DNA of 64,000 nucleotides from BOG-1112 sp964611335 (GTDB taxonomy: Bacteria > Bdellovibrionota_B > Oligoflexia > Oligoflexales > Bog-1112). Numbering within the stretch: position 1 is the first letter of the stretch; each line of letters opens with the position of its first letter. Positions 50,938-60,167 of the stretch are shown piece by piece. The position numbers were made by a program, and so were the translations under genes. Where the stretch lies: the NCBI GenBank assembly GCA_964611335.1, contig CAZSXR010000001.1, positions 558,001 through 622,000 on the forward strand, in the 5' to 3' direction. The notes under the pieces were generated by a model. It saw only the letters and a list, made by a program, of their open reading frames with translations. It had not been told where the DNA came from and searched no databases.

Positions 50938-51913
50938 CTTTATTCTCCCAATAACAGAGTGAGTGATGCGTTGCTGAGTAAGTCCTTAAGGGAAGAGCTT
51001 TGTCTTCTCGACACTCATTCATAACTTTCGAACAACGTGAAGCAAAGGGACAACCTGGAGGTAATTTCGAAAGATCGGGTGGCAACCCAGGTATAGCTTC
51101 TAAAACACCATCTTTCTGATCTAAACGCGGAGTCGAACCTAACAATCCAATGGTGTAAGGATGGCTGCTCTTGTAAAAAATCTCATCAGCTGTACCTGTT
51201 TCAACAGCTTTTCCTGCATACATCACACAGATCTTGTCTGCCATGCCTGCAACGATTCCAAGATCATGAGTAATCAATATAATAGAGAGATTACGACTCT
51301 CCCGAAGATCATTTAGAACTTTTAAAATTTGCGCTTGAATGGTGACGTCCAACGCAGTCGTAGGTTCATCTGCAATCAGGAGTTTCGGTTTGCCAATCAA
51401 GGCCATTGCAATCATCACTCTCTGCCTCATCCCACCAGAGAATTGATGTGGATACTGATCAATACGCCCTTTTGCATCGGAGATACCCACACTTTCTAAG
51501 GCATCGATTGCAATCTTTCTTGCTTCTTCCTGACTCATTTTCGCTCCGTGAGCGAAAAGAACTTCTGTCAATTGTGTTGATATTTTTAAAAAAGGATTCA
51601 ACGAAGTCATTGGATCTTGGAAGATCATAGCAATATCTTGACCACGCAAAGATCGCAGTTCTGAAGCTGAGTACTTCAAAATATCTTTACCTTCGAAATG
51701 CGCAGTTCCTCCTACAATTTTGCCAGGAGGTTTTGGAATGAGACCCAGTAAAGACATCATAGATACGGATTTTCCAGAACCAGATTCTCCGACTATAGCG
51801 AGTACTTCTCCCTTTTTAATTTGAAAGCTTAAACCGTCGACAGCTTTGTACAAACCTTCGCGTGTATCAAAGTGAGTTCTCAATCCGTCCACTTCGAGCA
51901 GTGTCGTCATCAT
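50930..51913 (-). CDS. oppD: Oligopeptide ABC transporter ATPase OppD
   Basis: 327 residues with Walker A GESGSGKSVSMMSLLGL, Q-loop MIFQDPMTSLNP, signature FSGGMRQRVMIAMAL, Walker B LLIADEPTTALDVT and a C-terminal CxxxC-type cluster motif (PPGCPFASRCSKVMNEC). GAGGTGG lies before two adjacent ATG codons at 51913 and 51910. It forms the ATPase heterodimer with OppF. As the only such pair in the window, it may also power the permeases at 22135-23933. Confidence 0.93.
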   Translation of the reverse strand: MMTTLLEVDGLRTHFDTREGLYKAVDGLSFQIKKGEVLAIVGESGSGKSVSMMSLLGLIPKPPGKIVGGTAHFEGKDILKYSASELRSLRGQDIAMIFQDPMTSLNPFLKISTQLTEVLFAHGAKMSQEEARKIAIDALESVGISDAKGRIDQYPHQFSGGMRQRVMIAMALIGKPKLLIADEPTTALDVTIQAQILKVLNDLRESRNLSIILITHDLGIVAGMADKICVMYAGKAVETGTADEIFYKSSHPYTIGLLGSTPRLDQKDGVLEAIPGLPPDLSKLPPGCPFASRCSKVMNECREDKALPLRTYSATHHSLCYWENKDA

Positions 51914-51922
51914 CCACCTCTC

Positions 51923-52828
51923 TCAATCTTTGCTTGCACGAGGGTCGAGTGCGTCACGCAAACCATCCCCGAGGAAATTCAAAGCAAGAAGCGTGAGCAT
52001 TAAAGTCACGCACGGAAATACCAGCATCCATGGATAAGTTTGCATTGCTGCAACACCGTCAGAAATCAAAGTTCCCCAACTTGACATAGGTTCTTGAACG
52101 CCGAGTCCTAGGAAACTCAAAAAAGCTTCTTCCAAAATCACTTGAGGAACCGTCAGTGTCACGTAAATGATCACAGTTCCCAAAACATTGGGAATCAAAT
52201 GGTCTTTGATAATTTTAAAATGTCCTACACCCATAGAACGTGCAGCGTCGATGTATTCCATCTTTTTCAAACTCATCACCTGCCCTCGTACTATACGGGC
52301 CATGGTGAGCCACTCAATCAACCCTAAAGCGACGAAGAGCAAATAGATATTTCTGCCGAAGAGCACCATCAAAATGATGACGAAGAAAATAAAAGGGAGC
52401 GAATAGAGAATTTCCAAAATTCTCATCATGATGTCATCTGTTTTGCCACCCACATATCCTGAAACTGCACCATAAAAAACACCGATCACCACACTCACAG
52501 CTGTTGCGAGTATACCAACCATGAGGGAAATTCGTGATCCATAAATAACACGTGTAAACATGTCACGACCAAGATCGTCGGTTCCAAAAAAATGCAAAGA
52601 GTTGGGGGCACTCGCACCCAAAGTGAGATCTGTTGCATCAAAAGCAAAGTGTGTAAACCACGGAGCAAAAATTGCGATCAAAGTTTGAAAAACAAGGTAG
52701 CAAAGACCTACTACAGCCATCTTGTTTTTGAGTAGACGCGTGAATGCATCTTCCCAAAGACTGCGACCCTTTTCGAATTCGATGTTTGACATCATCACTC
52801 TCTTCCTGTTCAACACAATTTCAGTCAT
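51923..52828 (-). CDS. oppC: Oligopeptide ABC transporter permease OppC
   Basis: 301 residues from the ATG at 52828 (GAGGA about eight bases upstream; overlaps the oppB end by eight bases); ATG codons at 52795 and 52792, also with a good AGGAAG, are alternatives. Six membrane segments, periplasmic LHFFGTDDLGRDMFTRVIYGSRISL and cytoplasmic ARSMGVGHFKIIKDHLIPNVLG, then EEAFLSFLGLGVQEPMSSWG are all typical OppC features. Confidence 0.92.
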   Translation of the reverse strand: MTEIVLNRKRVMMSNIEFEKGRSLWEDAFTRLLKNKMAVVGLCYLVFQTLIAIFAPWFTHFAFDATDLTLGASAPNSLHFFGTDDLGRDMFTRVIYGSRISLMVGILATAVSVVIGVFYGAVSGYVGGKTDDIMMRILEILYSLPFIFFVIILMVLFGRNIYLLFVALGLIEWLTMARIVRGQVMSLKKMEYIDAARSMGVGHFKIIKDHLIPNVLGTVIIYVTLTVPQVILEEAFLSFLGLGVQEPMSSWGTLISDGVAAMQTYPWMLVFPCVTLMLTLLALNFLGDGLRDALDPRASKD

Positions 52829-53738
52829 AGGAAATCCTCGGATTGAGAAACGCATAAGCCACGTCGACCAAGAGATTCATAATGACGATCAAGAGCGCAA
52901 TAAAAAGCACAGTGCCCATGACCAAGGTATAGTCTCTGTTCAATGCAGACTGAACAAAGAAACGTCCAAGTCCAGGAATATTAAAAATTGATTCCACAAC
53001 CAAAGAACCCGTTAGAATAGCAGCAGCTGCAGGTCCTAAAAAACTTACAGTAGGAAGCAAACCACCTTTCAAAGTATGGCGGTACATAACCATCCACTCA
53101 GAAAGTCCCTTTGCATGGGCTGTTCGAATATAATCTTGCTTGATGACATCGAGTATACCTGCTCGTGTTAAACGCGCAAAATAAGCCGCATACATGGTTC
53201 CTAAAGTAATAGCAGGTAGGACAATATCTTTAGCTTCATTCCAACCTGAGACATTGAACCATTCAAGTTTCACAGCAAAAATCAGCATAAACATAGGACC
53301 GATAACAAACGAAGGAAGGCAAATTCCAATCATGGAGAAAGCCATCGAAATATAATCTCTGTAAGTATTCGGCTTACTTGCTGCGTAAATCCCTGAAAGG
53401 ACTCCAATCAACAGTGCATAGATTAAACCGAATATTCCAACCATAGCAGAGATAGGAAAAGTTTCAGCAATGATCTCATTCACACTGCGACTTGTATAGC
53501 GAAAGGACGGTCCTAGATCACCTTGTGCAACCATTCCTAAATAACGTACATACTGCATGGGAAGCGGTTCATCCATGTGATACTTCGCTTCAAGATTTTT
53601 CATAATCTCAGGAGGTACTTGTTTTTCAGAGCTGAAAGGTCCTCCCGGAGCAAGTCGCATAAGAAAGAAGGTGATGGTTGCGACAACCCATAAGACAGGA
53701 ATCACGCTCAATAATCTTTTGAAGATATACTTTAACAT
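52821..53738 (-). CDS. oppB: Oligopeptide ABC transporter permease OppB
   Basis: 305 residues; AAAGGAG precedes the ATG at 53738. N terminus MLKYIFKRLLSVIPVLWVVATITFFLMRLAPGGPF is the standard OppB opening. There are six membrane segments, the EAA loop (RTAHAKGLSEWMVMYRHTLKGGLLP) and the C-terminal SLVVESIFNIPGLGRFFVQSALNRDY. It pairs with OppC to form the channel. Confidence 0.94.
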   Translation of the reverse strand: MLKYIFKRLLSVIPVLWVVATITFFLMRLAPGGPFSSEKQVPPEIMKNLEAKYHMDEPLPMQYVRYLGMVAQGDLGPSFRYTSRSVNEIIAETFPISAMVGIFGLIYALLIGVLSGIYAASKPNTYRDYISMAFSMIGICLPSFVIGPMFMLIFAVKLEWFNVSGWNEAKDIVLPAITLGTMYAAYFARLTRAGILDVIKQDYIRTAHAKGLSEWMVMYRHTLKGGLLPTVSFLGPAAAAILTGSLVVESIFNIPGLGRFFVQSALNRDYTLVMGTVLFIALLIVIMNLLVDVAYAFLNPRISYD

Positions 53739-53758
53739 GCGTCTCCTTTCTTAAGTTT

Positions 53759-55396
53759 CTAAATTTTGTCAACAAGAACAAAATTTTTATAAACAATTCT
53801 ATCCAACACGCCAAACTCCCAATCTACGTACTTACCATCTTGTAATTTTCTGAGATTCGGTGTGCGCAAACGTGGTTTCGTATAAAAATAAATAGGCAAA
53901 AGAGGGAGTTCTTTCAAGAGAATGGCCTCTGCTTTGTGAAAATAATCAAAACGTTTTTGCTCATCCATCGTTTGTCCAGCTAAATGTATGTAGTTGTCAT
54001 ACTCTTTATTAGACCAACCTGTTTTGTTATTTCCACCATCAGTTACGAAGAGATCCAAGAATGTATTTGGATCAGGATAATCTGCAACCCAACCTCTTCT
54101 GGAAATCGTAAAGTCCATTTTGATTTGCGTATCGAGATAAACTTTCCACTCTTGATTATAAATACCAACATTGATCCCTAAATTTTTCTTCCACATACTT
54201 TGAATAGCGACTGCAATTTTTTTATGAGCTTCCAACGTGTTGTAGTGAATGTCTATAGGGGGAAGGCCTTTGCCATCAGGATATCCTGCTTCTTTAAGGA
54301 GTTGTTTTGCTTCAGCTATAGCAGTAGGACTTACACTTTCAGGAAGATCCTCGTTTTTGTAAAAATAGCCGTTGACAGAAGGTGTCAAAGACGTTGCAGG
54401 AATCTGACCTCCATGAAGGATATTTTCAACTATCGATTTGCGGTCTATGACTAAAGAGAGAGCGCGTCTTACGCGTGCATCATTTGTAGGTTTACGTTTG
54501 ACGTTGAAAAAATAGAAATAGGTTGCAAGTTGAGGAGGTGCCTTGAAGTTGGGATCATTTATTTTCTGATAGTAAGGAACTCTCAAAGGAGGAACGGTGT
54601 TTGTTATGTGTAATTTTCCAGAGAGAAACATTTTTTCTTCGGTATCGGAATTTTCTGTTGGATAGAAATAAATTTCTTTGAAGCGAACACTTTTCGTATC
54701 CCAGTAGTGTTCATTAGGAACAACTTTGATGTAGCGATTCAGTTTCCATTCTACCAGCTTGTAAGGACCATTGCAGATCATGTTGCCTTCTTTGGTCCAT
54801 TCTTGGCCTTTGAATTTTGTCACAGATTGTTTGGGTGTTGGATAAAGTGTATAGAACGAAGCAAGTTTTAAAAAGAAAGGCGTTGGGTTTGCCAATTCTA
54901 CTTGTAAAGTATACTTGTCGAGTGCTTTTATTCCTAGCTGACTTGAGTCTTTGATTTTACCTTTGTTGTAATCTTCACCATTTTTAATGTAGTACAACTG
55001 ATACGCATACTCTGACGCAGTCAGCGGTTCGAGTACGCGTGTCCAAGACCACACAAAATCTTCGGCAGTGATTTCTTTCCCGTCAGACCATTTTGCATCT
55101 TTACGCAGATAGAAGGTATAGATTTTTCCATCAGGCGAAATAGTCCAAGATTCAGCGATGGCAGGAGCTGGTTGTAATGTTGTTTCATTAAGAGAGACAA
55201 GGCCTTCAAAGACGTTATTTATGACATTGCTTTCAGGTTCTCCTGTTGCAAGAGAAGGATCTAAGTCTTTCGGCTCAGAACCATTGCCAACGTGAAGTAC
55301 CTGACCTTTAGAAGATTTATCTTCACAAGTGCAAGACGTGTTTAGAAAAACAACTGATACAATTGCAATACCTAGAAATCTAGCAAAAGCCGTCAT
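53759..55396 (-). CDS. oppA: Oligopeptide-binding lipoprotein OppA
   Basis: 545 residues from the ATG at 55396 (AGGA upstream). The N terminus is a lipoprotein signal (VVFLNTSCTCEDK), so it is probably anchored in the inner membrane. SBP family 5 motifs are clear: GSEPKDLDPSLATGEPESNVINNVFEGLVSL near the N terminus, AEDFVWSWTRVLEPLTASEYAYQLYYI (the OppA signature region), NGPYKLVEW, and RRALSLVIDRKSIVENILHGGQIPATSLTP. First gene of the opp operon. Confidence 0.93.
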   Translation of the reverse strand: MTAFARFLGIAIVSVVFLNTSCTCEDKSSKGQVLHVGNGSEPKDLDPSLATGEPESNVINNVFEGLVSLNETTLQPAPAIAESWTISPDGKIYTFYLRKDAKWSDGKEITAEDFVWSWTRVLEPLTASEYAYQLYYIKNGEDYNKGKIKDSSQLGIKALDKYTLQVELANPTPFFLKLASFYTLYPTPKQSVTKFKGQEWTKEGNMICNGPYKLVEWKLNRYIKVVPNEHYWDTKSVRFKEIYFYPTENSDTEEKMFLSGKLHITNTVPPLRVPYYQKINDPNFKAPPQLATYFYFFNVKRKPTNDARVRRALSLVIDRKSIVENILHGGQIPATSLTPSVNGYFYKNEDLPESVSPTAIAEAKQLLKEAGYPDGKGLPPIDIHYNTLEAHKKIAVAIQSMWKKNLGINVGIYNQEWKVYLDTQIKMDFTISRRGWVADYPDPNTFLDLFVTDGGNNKTGWSNKEYDNYIHLAGQTMDEQKRFDYFHKAEAILLKELPLLPIYFYTKPRLRTPNLRKLQDGKYVDWEFGVLDRIVYKNFVLVDKI

Positions 55397-55473
55397 CCTC
55401 TGATCCTTTTTCAAACACAGCATTTGTTCCTATTCTCTTGATAACGTGATCAGAAGATAAAATGCAAGGGAAA

Positions 55474-56628
55474 TCAAAGCTCTATTTCAAAGTCTTTGTG
55501 GTGAGATTCCATCTCACTCGCTTTCATATGAGCCCAAGATTCTCTTTCAAACTCTTCTTCAGAGCAGCCTACGCAATCTTTATTAGACATAAAATTTCCT
55601 GAGAGAAAAGATTCAATCCAATTTTGAAGTTTCGTGCCATCTGTAGCTTTCATGGAATAAATATCAGCAGTGGGAAGCACGCAATGTTGGCTTCCAGGTG
55701 TGATAAAATAATGGAAGTGTGAAGATTTTGAAAGTTCATGCAAACTTGTTTTGATCAGTTCAGGCCATATAGACGCATCACCTCCCATGAGCCAGTAGAA
55801 GAAACGCTGGTTCCCATCGAATGCAGAAGTGATTTGCCCGAAGTTTATATTTTTATAATAGTCTGTAAGTTTGGCGTAGAGATCGTGAATTTGTATAGTG
55901 CTCCAGTCCAATTTCTCAGGATCTAAACTTGGTACCCATACAGGTCCGTTCTTTCGAATGTTCCAGTTGCTAAAAGCAATTTTTGCAAATTTTTCTGTTA
56001 CAGGACTAATTCCGCTATCTCCCAATTGAAATATCATAGCTTGTGGATACATAAAGTCGTGGATATAAGGGAGCCAGAAAATCGAAGCATAAGCACCTGC
56101 ACTCGTTCCTGTAACGAGAACATTTTCAGGATTCGGGAAGTTTTCTTTAGTCCATTTAAGAACTGCTTTTGCGTTGACAGCTCCACGATGTTTAATTTCG
56201 AAAGTACTGTTATCTTCTTTGGTGTAAGTATGATCATTCTCACCCCAGTGCAAATCTCCTGTGCAATAAGCGACAAGGATGTGTGTCCAATCTTTTAATG
56301 GATTCTGAGAAGAGTCTCGATCATAGACGCCGTGAAGTTTATGCGAGTGCTCTTTTTTAAACTCTTCAATGCTCTCAAGATATGTTTTGGTTTCGTGTGC
56401 ACAGGTGTCTTTGTCCCAGCATCCACCTCCACCGACAAAGTCAATCACAATTTTATTTGTCGAGCCCGGAGAAACGAAAAAAGAATAAGGTGTTCCTCGT
56501 GCACACATTGCAGGTTGAGGAAGAGGGATTTCTTGCCACCTTTCCAGTTTATTTTCCGCTTGCATTTGTAGACTTAGAAATGATGTAGCTGAAAATAGAA
56601 GCGTTCGTAATAGAACCTGTTTCATCAA
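55474..56628 (-). CDS. Exported Notum/pectin-acetylesterase-like serine hydrolase
   Basis: 384 residues with a signal peptide (TLLFSATSFLSLQMQAE). Features of the pectinacetylesterase/NOTUM family are in order: oxyanion motif VDFVGGGGCWDKDTC near residue 65, the nucleophile in VTGTSAGAYASIFW near residue 177, GDSG near residue 205, and the His in SQHCVLPTADI near residue 330. Animal Notum removes palmitoleate from Wnt; plant members deacetylate pectin. Some bacteria carry relatives, often exported. The lipid or polysaccharide substrate here is unknown. It stands alone between oppA and the GspC-like gene. Confidence 0.8.
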   Translation of the reverse strand: MMKQVLLRTLLFSATSFLSLQMQAENKLERWQEIPLPQPAMCARGTPYSFFVSPGSTNKIVIDFVGGGGCWDKDTCAHETKTYLESIEEFKKEHSHKLHGVYDRDSSQNPLKDWTHILVAYCTGDLHWGENDHTYTKEDNSTFEIKHRGAVNAKAVLKWTKENFPNPENVLVTGTSAGAYASIFWLPYIHDFMYPQAMIFQLGDSGISPVTEKFAKIAFSNWNIRKNGPVWVPSLDPEKLDWSTIQIHDLYAKLTDYYKNINFGQITSAFDGNQRFFYWLMGGDASIWPELIKTSLHELSKSSHFHYFITPGSQHCVLPTADIYSMKATDGTKLQNWIESFLSGNFMSNKDCVGCSEEEFERESWAHMKASEMESHHKDFEIEL

Positions 56629-56712
56629 AAGACCCTTCTCTGAAGTTCAACTCAAATGGGAATGATTCGAGATTCTAGGGAAAGAAAAAAGATGGGTCAA
56701 GAAAGAAGGCTT

Positions 56713-57459
56713 CTATTTGACGTCGAGGTTGAGAGGTATGGATTGGCCGCCTCGTTGAATGGTTACGCTTATGTCATTAACATTGCGCAGGGAGTTAAGA
56801 AGTTTCACAGCACCCTGAGGAGAGCTGAGATCTTCTCCATTGATATTTGTAATCACATCTCCGTCAGAAAGGCCTGCTTTTGCATAAATGCTACCTTTTT
56901 CAATATCATAAAGAGCAAAGCCTATGATGTTTCCATTCGCATCTAATTTAGGTTCTGCTGCCGCTTGCATGAGAATTTTTGGCAGATCTTTTTCCAAGAT
57001 TTTTTTTCTGTAGTCTTGCGAGATTTGTACGCGTCCACCTTCGCGTTCAAAACCTTCTTCTTTGTAGGAGCCCGTAATGGCAACGGGTTTTTCTACTGCT
57101 TTCACAATGTTGCGAGCGGGAGGTGCAACACCATATTTATACAATCTTAATTTTTGGGAAGCATTTCTCAAATCAATGAAGTCTTTGTTGACTGCAATAA
57201 GTAAGTAAGGTTCGGAGACAACAATGGTATTCCCCACTTTCTTTGCCATAGTTTGGTTGTTTGAAAGATTTTTTAGGAGTACTACGTTTGTATCTTCGTG
57301 CGGGCTGTTGTGGAGGATTGTTCCTAAAATTTCGTAGCCTTTTTGCGCCGCTGAAAAAGATTCTATGTTTTCGGAACTTCCAACACTCTGGGCAAAAGTA
57401 AAAAGAGTTCCCCAAGAGAGGACTATGAAAAACACTAAGATTTTATTCGAAAACAACAT
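56713..57459 (-). CDS. GspC-like type II secretion protein with PDZ domain
   Basis: 248 residues: one N-terminal membrane segment (about 6-24), a homology-region domain near residues 40-105 (YEILGTILHNSP ... VGNTIVVSEPYLLIAVNKDFIDLRN), and a C-terminal PDZ domain (about 165-248, IIGFALYDIEKGSIYAKAGLSDGDVITNINGEDLSSPQGAVKLLNSL). This order is that of GspC, the inner-membrane connector to the GspD secretin. No other gsp gene is next to it in the window. It would support export of the many secreted proteins encoded here (inference). Confidence 0.75.
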   Translation of the reverse strand: MLFSNKILVFFIVLSWGTLFTFAQSVGSSENIESFSAAQKGYEILGTILHNSPHEDTNVVLLKNLSNNQTMAKKVGNTIVVSEPYLLIAVNKDFIDLRNASQKLRLYKYGVAPPARNIVKAVEKPVAITGSYKEEGFEREGGRVQISQDYRKKILEKDLPKILMQAAAEPKLDANGNIIGFALYDIEKGSIYAKAGLSDGDVITNINGEDLSSPQGAVKLLNSLRNVNDISVTIQRGGQSIPLNLDVK

Positions 57460-57564
57460 AAACTCAGATCCTGAACCTGATATCGGCAGGTGTGGGGGAT
57501 CTTTAAGAACCTCATACGTATATTTTTATTAATGCTATTGATTACAAGTGCTTAGAGGAGATTT

Positions 57565-58287
57565 ATGACATCGACAGTCCGTAAAAAAGAGGTTCGTAAG
57601 TTCCTCAATGAAAAAATTGCTCAATTAAATGGCATTGTCGCAGATATAGATTTCTTGCTGACGAAATTTGAAGATGATTTTTTCAGAGTCAGCATTTTTG
57701 GCTCTGCTCGTATCAAACCTCAGTCTGCGCAATACAAAGAGGTTTATGAATTGGCCTACCAACTTTCCACGCGAGGTATCGATATTGTGACAGGTGGTGG
57801 ACCAGGTCTCATGGATGCTGCAAATAAAGGAGCGAAAGATGGTGGACAACATTCTCGCTCAATCGGTTTGCCCATTATTTTACCTTTTGAGAGCGATGCC
57901 AATGCTCATTTGGATGTGAAGAGAGAACATAGACGTTTTTCTTCACGTCTCGATGAATTTATGCGCATCAGTCATGCAGTTGTTGTGACTCCTGGTGGTA
58001 TTGGTACAGTCCTTGAACTTTTTTACACATGGCAATTGATGCAGGTGAAACATATTACATCTCGGCCTATTCTTTTACTGGGTGGTGAGAACATGTGGCC
58101 TGAGTTGATACACTGGCTCAAAAAATGGCCATTGAAGATGGGCTTGATTGAAGACGAAGATTTTAAGAGCATACTCTATTGTAAAACCATTCAGGATGTG
58201 ATTGAGGCGCTTGAACCAGAAATGCAACGTTTTAACGAACGTAGTCGTGCCGCAAATGCGAGTGATAAACAAAAAAAAAATAGTTGA
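57565..58287 (+). CDS. LOG-family nucleoside-monophosphate phosphoribohydrolase
   Basis: 240 residues, AGAGGAG before the ATG. The Rossmann-type LOG motifs are present: VSIFGSARIKP, VTGGGPGLMDAANKGA and VTPGGIGTVLELFYTWQ. Members cleave nucleoside 5'-monophosphates (cytokinin precursors in plants; AMP or pyrimidine nucleotides in bacteria). The C terminus is Lys-rich and short. It is followed by the TPR gene after eight bases. Confidence 0.88.
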   Translation: MTSTVRKKEVRKFLNEKIAQLNGIVADIDFLLTKFEDDFFRVSIFGSARIKPQSAQYKEVYELAYQLSTRGIDIVTGGGPGLMDAANKGAKDGGQHSRSIGLPIILPFESDANAHLDVKREHRRFSSRLDEFMRISHAVVVTPGGIGTVLELFYTWQLMQVKHITSRPILLLGGENMWPELIHWLKKWPLKMGLIEDEDFKSILYCKTIQDVIEALEPEMQRFNERSRAANASDKQKKNS

Positions 58288-58295
58288 GTTGTCTT

Positions 58296-59159
58296 ATGAA
58301 AAAAAAGCGTAGAGAGACTTCTGTTGAAATCCAATTTCTGGGTTCTTTATCTTTGTTGCTTGCGAGTTTGATTCTCTGTCTTTTTGTGCTTTTAAAATTC
58401 AGAAGGCCTACACTTTCACATCAAAAGGAATTTGTTTCCGTATCTCTTGCAGAAAAAAAATCTTCGGAAACAAAAAAACAAGCACCGATTGTGAAGGTAT
58501 CTCAAACACAAAATGACTCGGTTGCAAGCGCTTCTTCTCTTTCTAAACAAAAAACTCTTTCAGAAAAAGAAACAAAAGATCTTGTCAGTAAAGCAATGGA
58601 GTTGGTGAATCAAGCACAAACTGAAGAAGCGAAAGCTATATTCGAAAAAGTTTTGAAAGATGATCCTGAACATGAAGAAGCCCTGACACAGCTCGCGTTG
58701 ATTTATTTGTTAGATTATAAAGATGAAAAATCTGCACAGCCTTATTTTGAAAAAATTCTGAGTGTGAATCCTGAAAACAAAACAGCGTTAGCGGAATTGG
58801 TGGATATTTATGCCAACCGTGGAGATGGTGTGGGTGTGAAATATCTAGAATCTTTGTATGAAAAAAATCCGAATAATTCGATTGCGTTGGGTATTGGACA
58901 GGTTTTGATTGAGACGAATCCGAGAGCCGCTATTCCTTATTTGGAAAAAGCAGGGGATAGCGCCTTGAATGAGTTGGTGGAGGCTCATTTACAATCGGGC
59001 AATTATGAAAGAGCTTATGAAAATTTGCAAAGACAGGAAGAATTGCTGATGAACAAGATGCAATCCATTGAGGGAGAGCATAGTGAGTATTTGAAAGATG
59101 AACTCCTTCGAGTGAAGATGAGTATGAATCAAGTTCAGGCAAAGATGAAGCTTCAATGA
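58296..59159 (+). CDS. Membrane-anchored TPR protein
   Basis: 287 residues from the ATG at 58296; a TTG at 58284 is an alternative. One membrane segment (about 13-36) anchors it, a Lys/Ser-rich linker follows (about 40-95), and residues about 100-250 contain three to four tetratricopeptide repeats (EEAKAIFEKVLKDDPEHEEALTQLALIYL; SAQPYFEKILSVNPENKTALAELVDIY). TPR proteins are scaffolds; the partner is unknown. It lies between the LOG and DDAH-like genes with short gaps, suggesting one transcript of 57565-60069. Confidence 0.78.
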   Translation: MKKKRRETSVEIQFLGSLSLLLASLILCLFVLLKFRRPTLSHQKEFVSVSLAEKKSSETKKQAPIVKVSQTQNDSVASASSLSKQKTLSEKETKDLVSKAMELVNQAQTEEAKAIFEKVLKDDPEHEEALTQLALIYLLDYKDEKSAQPYFEKILSVNPENKTALAELVDIYANRGDGVGVKYLESLYEKNPNNSIALGIGQVLIETNPRAAIPYLEKAGDSALNELVEAHLQSGNYERAYENLQRQEELLMNKMQSIEGEHSEYLKDELLRVKMSMNQVQAKMKLQ

Positions 59160-59169
59160 AAGGTGGAAT

Positions 59170-60069
59170 ATGGGATTTGGTGGACAGTCGATGGTCGGAG
59201 ACCTCAAAGAGGTTCTTGTAAAAAAACCTGATTCTATTTTTGCAGATGCAGATCCTAAAATTTGGCACTATACACATTCCATCAACCTTAAACGAGCACA
59301 GATAGAGCACCAAGATTTGGTACGTGTTCTCGAAAGTAATGGTGTGCAAGTATATTCCCATTACGAAAATATGAAGGATCTGAGCGATGCCATGTTTGTG
59401 CATGATCCTATGCTGATGACCGATGCAGGTGCGGTTATATTACGCATGGGGAAAACACTGCGTCAGGGTGAAGAAGCTTACATGAAACGCAAAATGCAGG
59501 ATTTGGGAATTCCCATTCTTGGAGAAATTGAAGAGCCTGGTTGTGTGGAAGGTGGAGATCTTATTTGGCTCGATGATCGGACCTTGCTTGCAGGAAGGGG
59601 GTATAGAACAAACCTAGCAGGAATACTTCAGCTCCGTGAACTTTTACAAACTCATGCGATTGCAACTTTGCCCTTCGATCTTCCCTATTACGAAGGACCG
59701 GAAGCTTGTTTGCACTTGCAATCTTTGATGAGTTTAGTCGATGTGGATTTAGCAGTTTGTTATTTACCTCTGATGCCAGCTCCACTCGTAGACTTGCTTA
59801 GAAAAAGAAAATTTGAAATTATAGAAGTGAGTGAAGAAGAATTCAAAAACTATGGAACGAATATCCTTGCGTTAAAGCCAAAAGTTGTACTTACGTCCAA
59901 TGCTTGCCCAGAATTGAAAAAGAGAATGGAAGCAAAAGACATTCAAGTATTCACATATTCTGGCGAAGAGCTTACTCAGAAAGCTGAGGGAGGGGCCACC
60001 TGTTTGACCCGACCTCTTCAGCGATTAAAAGTTCGTGATCGCTATGGTGAGCTGACCATCTACGGTTAA
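59170..60069 (+). CDS. DDAH-like/arginine deiminase superfamily amidinohydrolase
   Basis: 299 residues with AGGTGGA before the ATG. The guanidino-modifying enzyme fold shows MFVHDPMLMTDAGAVILRMG, the acid pair EEPGCVEGGDLIWLDDRTLLAGRGYRTN, the catalytic His region EACLHLQSLMSLVDVD near residue 180, and the C-terminal nucleophile Cys in GGATCLTRPLQR near residue 280. Relatives hydrolyse dimethylarginine to citrulline or act on arginine-type substrates. Substrate not determined. There is no signal peptide. Confidence 0.85.
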   Translation: MGFGGQSMVGDLKEVLVKKPDSIFADADPKIWHYTHSINLKRAQIEHQDLVRVLESNGVQVYSHYENMKDLSDAMFVHDPMLMTDAGAVILRMGKTLRQGEEAYMKRKMQDLGIPILGEIEEPGCVEGGDLIWLDDRTLLAGRGYRTNLAGILQLRELLQTHAIATLPFDLPYYEGPEACLHLQSLMSLVDVDLAVCYLPLMPAPLVDLLRKRKFEIIEVSEEEFKNYGTNILALKPKVVLTSNACPELKKRMEAKDIQVFTYSGEELTQKAEGGATCLTRPLQRLKVRDRYGELTIYG

Positions 60070-60167
60070 AGAGCTGCTAAGGTGCTCTAAAAGAAGAAGA
60101 AAATAGCTCAATTGACCTCCTCTTGGACTCATGTTAGAACGCATTAAATTTCAGGACAGAGTCTCAA

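Noticed and set aside
60079..60098. AGAGC/GCTCT hairpin after the DDAH-like gene as a terminator
   Set aside because: Only five base pairs and followed by an A-rich tract on the coding strand, so too weak to support.
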